Shown here piece after piece: positions 29,898 to 38,040 of a stretch of DNA of 64,000 bases. Numbering within the stretch: the first letter of the stretch is position 1; each line of letters starts with the position of its first letter. The notes under the pieces were generated by a model. That model had not been told where the DNA came from and ran no database searches. It was given only the letters and a program-made list of their open reading frames with translations. The position numbers and the translations under genes were made by a program. This DNA comes from Ruminococcus sp. (lineage in GTDB: Bacteria; Bacillota; Clostridia; Oscillospirales; Ruminococcaceae): assembly GCA_019420505.1 (NCBI GenBank), contig JAHZHC010000007.1, positions 1 to 64,000 of the forward strand, in the 5' to 3' direction.

Positions 29898-30966
29898 TAA
29901 TCTTGACATACATTATTTCAGCTCTCTTGAAAACTCTTGGAATCGTCTGAAAAATTCTCAACTGCCTGTTTATATCTATGGTATGGGTGACGGCTGTGTG
30001 AAGATTCTATCTCAGTTTAAAAAGTATGATATTAAATGCAGCGGGATTTTTGCCAGTGATGAGTTTGTTCGGGGACAGGAATTTCATGGATTTAAGGTGT
30101 GCAGGTATGTCGATGTAAAAAAGTGCAGTGATGATTTTATTATTGTTCCTGCTTTCGGCACAAACCTTATAGATGTTATGAAAAGAATCGAGGATTTATC
30201 TCGGAAGCATACTTTAATAATGCCTGATCTGCCTGTTTTCGGAGATGATTATTTTTCTCAGGAGGAGCTTCTTAAAAGGTTTTCTCAAGTGCAGGAAGTC
30301 TATTCAATGCTTTGTGATGATCAATCAAAATCAGTTTTGATTAACGTATTAAGCTTTAAAATAACCGGTGATATAAGATATCTTAAAAATATATTTTCCG
30401 ATTCTTCGGAAGCATATCAAAAGATACTTCATATTAACAATAATGAAATTTATGTAGATCTGGGAGCTTATACAGGTGATACAATAGCCGAATTTCTTGA
30501 AAGCTCAAACCAAAAGTATAAAAAAATTATTGCACTCGAACCTAACGTGAAGAATTATCGTAAATGTGTAAAAAATACACTGCACCTGAATAACATAGAG
30601 TGGTATAATGCCGCAGCATGGAATAATGATGAAGTCAGATTTTTTTCAAAAAATGCAGGACGGCAAGCGTCGGTTTCTTTTGACGGAATACCTGTTCAGT
30701 GCCGGAGTGTGGATTCAATTTTAAAGGGAAATAGCTGTACTTATATTAAATATGATGTCGAAGGTGCGGATAAACAAGCGCTTGTTGGCAGCATAAAAAC
30801 AATAAGGAACTTTAGCCCTAAAATTTGTACAGCATTATATCATAGACCGTATGATATAATTGACTTGCCTTTAATGTTAAATGAAATTAACCCCGAATAT
30901 AAAATGTATATAAGACAATATCCTTATTATCCCTGTTGGGAAACAAATCTGTTCTGTGTAAAATAA
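29887..30966 (+). CDS. FkbM-family methyltransferase
   Basis: 359 residues. The N-terminal ~150 residues are a Rossmann-like region (LPVYIYGMGDGCVKILSQFK) found in FkbM proteins of polysaccharide clusters. The C-terminal part has the SAM motif (IYVDLGAYTGDTIAEFLES, ~197-215), IIALEPNVKNYRKC, and TYIKYDVEGADKQALVGS typical of FkbM. It likely methylates a sugar or lipid hydroxyl. Start overlaps the PH-domain gene by 11 bases. Confidence 0.82.
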   Translation: MSSDNLDIHYFSSLENSWNRLKNSQLPVYIYGMGDGCVKILSQFKKYDIKCSGIFASDEFVRGQEFHGFKVCRYVDVKKCSDDFIIVPAFGTNLIDVMKRIEDLSRKHTLIMPDLPVFGDDYFSQEELLKRFSQVQEVYSMLCDDQSKSVLINVLSFKITGDIRYLKNIFSDSSEAYQKILHINNNEIYVDLGAYTGDTIAEFLESSNQKYKKIIALEPNVKNYRKCVKNTLHLNNIEWYNAAAWNNDEVRFFSKNAGRQASVSFDGIPVQCRSVDSILKGNSCTYIKYDVEGADKQALVGSIKTIRNFSPKICTALYHRPYDIIDLPLMLNEINPEYKMYIRQYPYYPCWETNLFCVK

Positions 30967-30969
30967 CGA

Positions 30970-31000
30970 AACGGCTGTCGTTTTTATAGCGGCAGCCGTT
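30970..31000. terminator. Terminator between FkbM gene and convergent MATE gene
   Basis: AACGGCTGTCG (30970-30980) pairs over 11 bases with CGGCAGCCGTT (30990-31000). Confidence 0.75.
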
Positions 31001-31017
31001 GGTATTTATTATCGTAT

Positions 31018-32346
31018 TCAATAATGATATTTGTTTTTCATTTTTATAAAAAACATAAAAGTAACACAAACTGAAAGTACTTCAGCAGCGACAATAGCCA
31101 GCCATATACCGTTTATTCCTAAGAAAATCGGAAGAATCAGTACGGCGGCAACCTGAAACAGCAAGGTTCTTAAAAATGAAATTAATGCGGATACTGCACC
31201 GTTACCAAGAGCCGTAAAAAATGAAGAACCGAATATATTGAATCCGCTAATCAGAAATGCCAGAGAAAAAAGCCTGAAACCGTTACAAGTAAGTGCGAAT
31301 AGCGATGGGTCATATCCTACAAATATTTTTGTAAGAGGAGAAGATAGACATTCAGATAACAGAGTGAGAACAATTCCGGTAATTCCGATTATTGTCATAC
31401 ATATTTTAAACAGGTTTCTGAGTTCTGAATGATTACCTGCACCATAGTGGTATCCTATTATCGGAGCGCTGCCTATTGAGTAACCTATATAAATTGCAAC
31501 AAAAATAAAATTTACATACATAATTACGCCGTATGCCGCAACGCCATCTTCTCCGGCAAGTTTCATTAACTGAAAATTATAAAGAATATTGACAAGCGAC
31601 AATGAAATATTTGTCATTAATTCAGACGATCCATTGGTACACGTTTTCAGCAAAACTTTTTTATTAAAGCTTGTTTTTGTAATATGAATCAGACTGGAGC
31701 TTTTTCTGCAAAAATAAATAAATGGTATAAATCCTCCGATTATCTGACTTATAGCTGTTGCTATTGCCGCACCGGCGATACCCCATTTAAATAGTGCGAT
31801 AAACAGTAAGTCAAGAATAACGTTTGTAAGGCCTGCAGCAACAGTTACTATAAGTCCGATTTGAGGCTTTTCTGCTGTAATAAGAAAGCTTTGAAATACG
31901 TTTTGAAGCATAAATGCAGTCAACGAAATAAGAATTATTCTGCCGTATAAAACACAGTTTTCAAGCATTTCTCCGTTAGCGCCAAGAGAAAAAGCGATTT
32001 TTTCTATGAAAATCTCGCCGATTATTGTAAGCAGAATTCCTGTACCTATGGTTATATAAATGAGCATTGAAAAATATTTGCTTGCCTGTTCCTTCTTTCC
32101 CTCACCGAGAGTTTGTGAAACAATGGCGCTTCCTCCTGTTCCTATCATAAAACCTACAGCGCCTAAAACCATCAGAAGCGGCATAATAAGATTTACTGCT
32201 GCAAAAGGGGTTTTGCCCACGAAATTTGATACGCATAAACCGTCTACGACACCGTAAATTGATGTAAAAACCATCATTATGATTGATGGCAGAACAAATC
32301 GCAAAAGTCTTTTATATGTAAAGTGGTCTGATAATTGAATATTCAT
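31018..32346 (-). CDS. MATE-family efflux transporter
   Basis: 442 residues, twelve membrane helices in two homologous halves. MATE marks: KRLLRFVLPSIIMMVFTSIYG..VDGLCVSNFVG at the start, GAVGFMIGTGGSAIVSQTLGEGKKEQA in the first half, and YSIGSAPIIGYHYGAGNH in the second. It exports drugs or metabolites using a Na+ or H+ gradient. Preceded by an attenuator-type leader, which implies that an intracellular signal controls expression. Confidence 0.9.
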   Translation of the reverse strand: MNIQLSDHFTYKRLLRFVLPSIIMMVFTSIYGVVDGLCVSNFVGKTPFAAVNLIMPLLMVLGAVGFMIGTGGSAIVSQTLGEGKKEQASKYFSMLIYITIGTGILLTIIGEIFIEKIAFSLGANGEMLENCVLYGRIILISLTAFMLQNVFQSFLITAEKPQIGLIVTVAAGLTNVILDLLFIALFKWGIAGAAIATAISQIIGGFIPFIYFCRKSSSLIHITKTSFNKKVLLKTCTNGSSELMTNISLSLVNILYNFQLMKLAGEDGVAAYGVIMYVNFIFVAIYIGYSIGSAPIIGYHYGAGNHSELRNLFKICMTIIGITGIVLTLLSECLSSPLTKIFVGYDPSLFALTCNGFRLFSLAFLISGFNIFGSSFFTALGNGAVSALISFLRTLLFQVAAVLILPIFLGINGIWLAIVAAEVLSVCVTFMFFIKMKNKYHY

Positions 32347-32479
32347 TATTTAAACTCCTCCATGTAATTAAAAATTTACAAAAAAAAGCACCCGGTTATT
32401 TATAACCGAGCGCACTCGACATCTTTTCGACTTTGCAATTGCGATTGCAAGTCCTCCGATGACTTAATTTTTTGCAGTA
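32347..32479 (-). promoter_or_regulatory. Transcription-attenuator leader of the MATE gene
   Basis: Inside the 5' leader lies a strong intrinsic terminator on the minus strand: GCGCTCGGTTAT (32413-32402) with ATAACCGGGTGC (32399-32388), then eight U (32387-32380). Upstream strands can form alternatives: AAGTC..GACTT, or GACTTGCAA with TTGCAAAGTC (within 32464-32420). CGAG-TGCG-CTCG would break the 5' arm of the terminator. This switch-like arrangement is what riboswitch or leader-controlled genes show. I do not recognise the ligand class. Confidence 0.6.
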
Positions 32480-32485
32480 TGTGAT

Positions 32486-32514
32486 ATTGTATCAAACTAT
32501 AATTACATTGTCAA
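32486..32514 (-). promoter_or_regulatory. Promoter of the MATE leader
   Basis: Minus strand: TTGACA (32514-32509), 17 bases, TACAAT (32491-32486). It lies directly behind the purA stop codon. Confidence 0.8.
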
Positions 32515-32522
32515 GTATTGTT

Positions 32523-33803
32523 TTATTTATTTCTGTAAATTATATCTTCACGCTTAGGTCCGTTTGAAATCATAGTAATCGGGAATCCGATTTTCTCTTC
32601 AACGAACTCAATATACTTGCGGCAGTTTTCAGGAAGGTCTTCATATTTTCTGATTCCTCTTATATCACAGTTCCAGCCGTCAAGTACTTCAAGAACAGGT
32701 TTTGCTCTTTCAAGCTTTTGTGTAGTAGGAAATTCGGTTGTTACTTCGCCGTCAATTTCATAGCCTACACAAACAGGAATCTTATCTAAATATCCTAAAA
32801 CATCAAGAACAGTGAACGCAACATCAGTTGTACCCTGAATTCGGCATCCGTATTTTGAAGCAACAACGTCAAACCATCCCATTCTTCTCGGTCTGCCTGT
32901 AGTTGCACCGTATTCACCGCCGTCACCGCCTCTGCGTCTGAGCTCGTCTGCCTCTTCACCAAAGATTTCAGAAACAAATGCTCCTGCTCCGACTGCTGAA
33001 GAATATGCCTTAACTACTGTAACTATCTGTTCGATTTTGTATGGAGGAATACCTGCACCTATTGCACCGTATGCAGCCAGCGTAGATGAAGATGTAACCA
33101 TCGGATAAATTCCGTGGTCAGGATCTTTAAGTGAGCCAAGCTGCCCCTCTAAAAGTATATTTTTACCCTCTTTAATTGCATTCCACAAATAAAGGGAAAC
33201 ATCACAGACATAAGGCTCAACCATTTTCTTATATTCCATCAAAGTTTCAAAAAGCTCATCAGTTTTAAGTGCAGGCTTGTGGTATAAATGTTCAAGAAGA
33301 ACATTTTTAGTTTCTACAACACGTTCTAACTTTTTGCGAAGATTTTCTTCGTCAAAAAGCTCCTGTACCTGAAAACCGATTTTTGCATATTTATCTGAAT
33401 AGAATGGAGCAATACCTGATTTTGTTGAACCAAAGCTTGCCTTTCCAAGTCTTTCTTCTTCATATTCATCAAAAAGTATATGATAAGGCATAACCATCTG
33501 AGCTCTGTCAGAAATGAGAATCTTAGGCATTGGTACGCCCTTGTTGACAATAGTCTGTATTTCATTGAAAAGTACCGGAATATTCAAAGCGACTCCGTTA
33601 CCGATAATGCTTGTGGTATGATCATAAAAAACTCCCGAAGGAAGTGTGTGAAGTGCGAATTTGCCATAGTTGTTTACGATTGTGTGTCCTGCATTGGCGC
33701 CGCCCTGAAATCTGATTATGATGTCTGATTCCTGAGCCATCATATCTGTAAGCTTGCCTTTGCCTTCATCTCCCCAGTTAGCACCAACTATTGCTTTTAC
33801 CAT
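32523..33803 (-). CDS. purA: Adenylosuccinate synthetase
   Basis: 426 residues. Joins IMP and aspartate with GTP to make adenylosuccinate, the first step to AMP. Family motifs: GANWGDEGKGKLTDMMA at the N-terminus, GGANAGHTI, HTLPSGV, LLEGQLGSLKDPDHGIYPMVTSS, and the C-terminal TGRPRRMGWFD. Normal length and complete. Transcribed alone from its own promoter. Confidence 0.95.
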   Translation of the reverse strand: MVKAIVGANWGDEGKGKLTDMMAQESDIIIRFQGGANAGHTIVNNYGKFALHTLPSGVFYDHTTSIIGNGVALNIPVLFNEIQTIVNKGVPMPKILISDRAQMVMPYHILFDEYEEERLGKASFGSTKSGIAPFYSDKYAKIGFQVQELFDEENLRKKLERVVETKNVLLEHLYHKPALKTDELFETLMEYKKMVEPYVCDVSLYLWNAIKEGKNILLEGQLGSLKDPDHGIYPMVTSSSTLAAYGAIGAGIPPYKIEQIVTVVKAYSSAVGAGAFVSEIFGEEADELRRRGGDGGEYGATTGRPRRMGWFDVVASKYGCRIQGTTDVAFTVLDVLGYLDKIPVCVGYEIDGEVTTEFPTTQKLERAKPVLEVLDGWNCDIRGIRKYEDLPENCRKYIEFVEEKIGFPITMISNGPKREDIIYRNK

Positions 33804-33872
33804 GAAAATTTTCCTCCTTGCTTAAACAGCAAAATTACGGATAAATATTTGTAAAAATAATACCGCTTTATA

Positions 33873-33901
33873 ATTATATCACAAAACAAATTTAATGTAA
33901 A
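33873..33901 (-). promoter_or_regulatory. Promoter of purA
   Basis: Minus strand: TTTACA (33901-33896), 17 bases, TATAAT (33878-33873) with TG upstream. The rest of 33804-33999 shows no gene. Confidence 0.75.
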
Positions 33902-33999
33902 TACTGTTTTCAACATTTAATAATCTGATAACAAATTATTTTGTTTGCAAATTAATTATCACTTAAATTTTTATGTAGAAGTTTGAATGTGTCCTTTTC

Positions 34000-34029
34000 T
34001 TGACAAATGCTGATGATGTAATGTATAAT
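34000..34029 (+). promoter_or_regulatory. Promoter of the transglutaminase-like/hisA unit
   Basis: TTGACA (34000-34005), 18 bases, TATAAT (34024-34029). Confidence 0.75.
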
Positions 34030-34060
34030 AAATTTATGAATATTTTTATGTGGAGTTACT

Positions 34061-34810
34061 ATGAGATTAAGATCGGGTAAAACCCTGTTTTGTATATTTA
34101 TACTTTTGTGTATTTTACTTGCTTGCGTTAAAATCGGAAAAAAATTATATCATGAATATAAGCCATTGAAAACGGAAGTCTATGGTTATTCGACAGCAGA
34201 ACATGACGATGATATGTATATTTATAACACAAAGCCAATCTCTGACGCATATCTTTCCGGAGATCCCTCCGGGCTTTCGGAACTTGATAAGAAGATTTAT
34301 GATAAAGCGGTTGAAATTATTGAAAATATAATCAATGAAGATATGTCTTCATATGAAAAGGAACTTGCAATTCATGATTATATAGTTTTAAATACAAAAT
34401 ATGATGCGGCGAACCTTGGGATTTTTCATGAGCATAGCCGGAATTCGGATAATCCTTATGGAGTTTTAGTGAATGGTGAAGCTGTCTGTACAGGATATAC
34501 AACTGCATTTAAAATGTTTATGGATATGTTTGAAATACCAAATATTATTGTATTTGCAGAGGATTCTAAACGTGATGATCATGCATGGAATTTGATACAG
34601 CTTGATAATGAATGGTATTATGTCGATGTAACTTGGGATGATCCAATGTCAAGAAGTGAGGATTTACCCGTTTCACATGACTATTTCAACGTTACAGAAG
34701 AATTCATGAGGCTCAACAGTCATGTTTGGGACAGCAGCGGACTCCCTGAAGCCAAAGGTACAAAATATTCATATGAGTCACAATTAAAAAGAACGGGGAG
34801 AATTAAATGA
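34061..34810 (+). CDS. Membrane-anchored transglutaminase-like protein
   Basis: 249 residues. The N-terminal hydrophobic segment (LFCIFILLCILLACVKIG) is either a signal anchor or, with LLAC, a lipoprotein signal. The extracytoplasmic domain has a transglutaminase-like triad: Cys in GEAVCTGYTTAFK, His in DDHAWNLIQL and Asp in YYVDVTWDDP. Possible cell-wall or peptide hydrolase/transferase. It overlaps the hisA-like gene by four bases although no functional link is obvious. Confidence 0.8.
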   Translation: MRLRSGKTLFCIFILLCILLACVKIGKKLYHEYKPLKTEVYGYSTAEHDDDMYIYNTKPISDAYLSGDPSGLSELDKKIYDKAVEIIENIINEDMSSYEKELAIHDYIVLNTKYDAANLGIFHEHSRNSDNPYGVLVNGEAVCTGYTTAFKMFMDMFEIPNIIVFAEDSKRDDHAWNLIQLDNEWYYVDVTWDDPMSRSEDLPVSHDYFNVTEEFMRLNSHVWDSSGLPEAKGTKYSYESQLKRTGRIK

Positions 34811-35577
34811 AATTCAGACCTTGTATAGATATCCATAACGGACAGGTAAAGCAAATCGTCGGAGGTTCGTTATCAGATATAAATAAAAGAGCAAAAGAAA
34901 ACTTTGTTTCGTCTTATGACGGAGCTTTTTATGGAAACCTATATAAAAATGCAGGATTAAACGGCGGTCATATCATTCTCCTTAATCCTTCCGATACAAA
35001 AGAATATAAAGCCGATTGTGAACAGGCATTTTCAGCGCTTGAAGCTTTTAACGGAGGGCTTCAGATAGGCGGTGGAATAAATCCGAATAATGCAGAATTG
35101 TTTCTGGAAAAAGGCGCAAGTCACGTTATTGTTACAAGCTATGTTTTTAAAAACGGTGTTATCAATTTTGACAATTTGGATAAAATGATCAGCGCCGTGG
35201 GAAAAAATAAGCTTGTTCTTGATTTGTCATGCAGAAAGCGTGACGGAGATTATTATATCGTTACCGACAGATGGCAGAAATTTACCAACGTTAAAATGAA
35301 CAGAGCTACAATGGAAATGTTAAGTGAATATTGTTCAGAGTTTCTTATCCATGCGGTGGACGTTGAGGGCAAAGCTTCAGGAATTGAAGAAGAACTTGTC
35401 CGAATTCTTGGGAATAATTATTTTATCCCAACAACATATGCAGGCGGAATTTCAAGCTTTGACGATTTGAATAAGCTCAAGGATCTTGGGAAATCTTTGA
35501 TTGATTTTACTGTAGGCAGTGCTCTGGATATATTCGGAGGAAGAATGAATTTTGATGAAACAGCAAAGTTTAAATAA
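34807..35577 (+). CDS. hisA: HIS6-type phosphoribosylformimino-AICAR-P isomerase
   Basis: 256 residues. Isomerises ProFAR to PRFAR in histidine synthesis. It starts MKFRPCIDIHNGQVKQIVGG and has LQIGGGINPNNAELFLEKGA, VLDLSCRKRDGDYYIVTDRW and IPTTYAGGISSFDDLNKLKD. These are features of the eukaryotic-type (HIS6) branch rather than the classical bacterial HisA. No other his genes are adjacent. The gene overlaps the transglutaminase-like stop, so it is expressed with it. Confidence 0.85.
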   Translation: MKFRPCIDIHNGQVKQIVGGSLSDINKRAKENFVSSYDGAFYGNLYKNAGLNGGHIILLNPSDTKEYKADCEQAFSALEAFNGGLQIGGGINPNNAELFLEKGASHVIVTSYVFKNGVINFDNLDKMISAVGKNKLVLDLSCRKRDGDYYIVTDRWQKFTNVKMNRATMEMLSEYCSEFLIHAVDVEGKASGIEEELVRILGNNYFIPTTYAGGISSFDDLNKLKDLGKSLIDFTVGSALDIFGGRMNFDETAKFK

Positions 35578-35628
35578 AACATACAATATTTGATTCGTAC
35601 CATAGCCAAATTTGTAGAAAAAACCTTT

Positions 35629-35657
35629 GCATTAATACCTTTGTTATGTTATAATTA
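35629..35657 (+). promoter_or_regulatory. Promoter of ddl-murI
   Basis: TTGCAT (35629-35634), 17 bases, TATAAT (35652-35657). Confidence 0.65.
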
Positions 35658-35698
35658 TATATTAGTATTTGTATAAAGCGTGAAAGGAAGCGAAAGCT

Positions 35699-36781
35699 AT
35701 GTCCAGAATTCGTGTAGCAGTAATTTTCGGAGGAAAGTCCAATGAACATGATGTTTCTCTTGTGTCAGCAGCTCATGTGATAAAAAGTATTCCAAAGGAT
35801 AAATATAAAATTATCAGTGTCGGTATTACGAAAAAAGGACACTGGATGAAGTATATGGGCGATGTTGATGATATCTCTAATGGTAAATGGGAGCAGCATC
35901 CGGATAACGTACCCTGTGTATTAAGTCCTGATCCTTTGCATAAAGGCTTTTTGGTGCTTGGTGAGGACGGTAACGTGTCATATCTGAAAATTGATTGCGT
36001 CTTTCCCGTGCTTCATGGAAAAAACGGCGAGGACGGTACAATTCAGGGATTGTTCCAGCTTGCTGAAATTCCGTTTGTGGGTTGTGATCTCATATCTTCT
36101 GCAAATTGTATGGATAAAGAGCTTACTCATACTATCCTTGAAGCCAATGGAATTAAAACAGCAAAATGGTTTGCAATGATAGAATCTGACCTTGACAGCC
36201 TGGAGGAGAAGTGCAGACAAATTGAAAGCCTCTTTACATATCCTTTGTTTGTTAAGCCTGCAAACTGCGGCTCTTCTGTGGGAATATCAAAAGTGAAAAA
36301 TCTTGCTGAATTGAAAAAGGGTATTAAAATGGCGTTTTCCCATGATAAGAAGGTAGTAATAGAACAGGGACTTGTCGGCGTTGAGTGTGAATGTGCGGTA
36401 ATGGGAAATGAAAATCCTGTCGCTTCAACTATCGGTGAAATTTGTTCGGCTAACAATGAGATCTATGACTATGATTCAAAATACAACAATGCCGCATCAA
36501 AAACAATAATTCCTGCAAGATTTGATGATGTAATCATAAATAAGATTCGTGAAACAGCAGTAAAAGCATATAAAGCCATGGGCTGTTCAGGACTTTCAAG
36601 GGTTGACTTTTTCCTTTGCGATAATAATGAAATTGTCTTGAATGAAATTAATACCCTTCCGGGACATACTCCAATAAGTATGTATCCGAAGCTGATGGAA
36701 TACGGCGGAATGTCTTTTGAGGAACAGGAAAATAATCTTATAAAGCTTGCTCTTGAAAGGGCGGGAGTTGATTATGAATAA
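35699..36781 (+). CDS. ddl: D-alanine--D-alanine ligase
   Basis: 360 residues. Makes the D-Ala-D-Ala dipeptide of peptidoglycan precursors. Features: RVAVIFGGKSNEHDVSLVSA at the N-terminus, FPVLHGKNGEDGTIQGLFQ, the ATP-grasp region PLFVKPANCGSSVGISKVKN, and SRVDFFLCDNNEIVLNEINT with NTLPGHTPISMYPKL. Complete. Overlaps the start of murI, pairing two D-amino-acid steps of wall synthesis. GAAAGGAAGCGAAAGC precedes the start. Confidence 0.92.
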   Translation: MSRIRVAVIFGGKSNEHDVSLVSAAHVIKSIPKDKYKIISVGITKKGHWMKYMGDVDDISNGKWEQHPDNVPCVLSPDPLHKGFLVLGEDGNVSYLKIDCVFPVLHGKNGEDGTIQGLFQLAEIPFVGCDLISSANCMDKELTHTILEANGIKTAKWFAMIESDLDSLEEKCRQIESLFTYPLFVKPANCGSSVGISKVKNLAELKKGIKMAFSHDKKVVIEQGLVGVECECAVMGNENPVASTIGEICSANNEIYDYDSKYNNAASKTIIPARFDDVIINKIRETAVKAYKAMGCSGLSRVDFFLCDNNEIVLNEINTLPGHTPISMYPKLMEYGGMSFEEQENNLIKLALERAGVDYE

Positions 36782-37583
36782 CAGCGCAATAGGAGTGTTT
36801 GATTCGGGAGTCGGCGGCTTGACCTGTGTTAAAGAGCTTGTGAAATTATTGCCCAATGAAAATATTGTGTATCTGGGAGATACCGCAAGAGTGCCTTACG
36901 GAACAAGAAGTAAGGAAATGATCATAAAATATGCTAAACAGGATATTGCATTTCTTGAACAGCATAACGTAAAAATGATACTTGTTGCATGCGGTACAGT
37001 TTCATCAGCGCTTTCCTCTTTTAAAAGAAACAGCCAGACAGAAGTTACAGGAGTAGTAGAACCCGCAGTACAGGTTGCGTGTGCCGCAACAAAAAATAAT
37101 CGTGTCGGAGTAATCGCTACAAGCGCTACTATAAAAAGCGGTATGTACGGAAAAGTTATTAGAAGTATTAATCCGAATATAAAAGTAATCGGAAAAGCAT
37201 GTCCTATGTTTGTCCCACTCGTAGAAAACGGATATACAGGAAAAGATTGTCCGCCTGCAAGATTTTTTGCAGAAGAATATCTTGAAATAATGAAAAAAGA
37301 AAATGTGGATACCCTTATATTGGGATGTACACACTATCCGCACCTTATAGAATTAATTTCCGATATTATGGGACCTAAAGTAAAATTAATTTCATCCGGC
37401 GGAGAACTGGCGAAATATGCACTTAACGAAATGACCTATAGGGATATGCTTACAGAAAGACAGGAACCGGGACGTCTTGAATTATACTGTACTGACAGCG
37501 TATCACTGTTTTCTGAGAATGTTGAAGCATTTTTGGGCAAAAATATTAACGGCGAAATATTTAAGTGTAATTTAACAGTATAG
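36774..37583 (+). CDS. murI: Glutamate racemase
   Basis: 269 residues from ATG 36774, overlapping the ddl stop by eight bases. Supplies D-glutamate for peptidoglycan. Motifs: IGVFDSGVGGLTCVKELVKL, LGDTARVPYGTRS, the catalytic cysteines in VACGTVSS and LGCTHYPHLIELI. Complete and of normal length. Confidence 0.93.
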   Translation: MNNSAIGVFDSGVGGLTCVKELVKLLPNENIVYLGDTARVPYGTRSKEMIIKYAKQDIAFLEQHNVKMILVACGTVSSALSSFKRNSQTEVTGVVEPAVQVACAATKNNRVGVIATSATIKSGMYGKVIRSINPNIKVIGKACPMFVPLVENGYTGKDCPPARFFAEEYLEIMKKENVDTLILGCTHYPHLIELISDIMGPKVKLISSGGELAKYALNEMTYRDMLTERQEPGRLELYCTDSVSLFSENVEAFLGKNINGEIFKCNLTV

Positions 37584-37601
37584 TTTTGAAAGGATTTGAC
37601 T

Positions 37602-38027
37602 TTGTTGATAAAAGATAATGTAACCATTTCTTTGGTCAGTACCCAGTCTGACGGAAACAGCTCCGATCAGACAGAATTGATTACGAGAGGACGCCTTGAA
37701 AAGAAAGCTGACAGATTTGTAATTTCATATGATGAAACAGAAGCTACCGGATTTGAAGGAACAGTAACTGAGCTTTCCGTTTACGGAAATAATAAAATAA
37801 TTCTGAACCGTACAGGAAAATATAATTCTAATCTTATAGTGGAACAGGGGAAAAAACATCATTGTCATTATGGTACGCCATACGGAGAAATAATGGTTGG
37901 AGTAAATTCCAAAGAAATTATATCTAATCTTACCGAAAAAGGCGGAAATGTTTCGTTTAAGTACGTTATTGATGTGAATTCCAGCTATCTTGGTGATTTT
38001 GATATTTCTATAGATGTTAAACAATAA
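37602..38027 (+). CDS. DUF1934 family beta-barrel protein
   Basis: About 141 residues, all-beta, lipocalin-like (VTISLVSTQSDGNSSDQTEL, RFVISYDETEATGFEGTVTE, GEIMVGVNSKEIISNLTEKG). DUF1934 genes sit before argS in many Firmicutes (YwiB in Bacillus). One of the TTG codons at 37602/37605 is the likely start, seven to ten bases after GAAAGGA. Function unknown. Confidence 0.8.
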   Translation: MLIKDNVTISLVSTQSDGNSSDQTELITRGRLEKKADRFVISYDETEATGFEGTVTELSVYGNNKIILNRTGKYNSNLIVEQGKKHHCHYGTPYGEIMVGVNSKEIISNLTEKGGNVSFKYVIDVNSSYLGDFDISIDVKQ

Positions 38028-38040
38028 GGAGAATCAGAAT

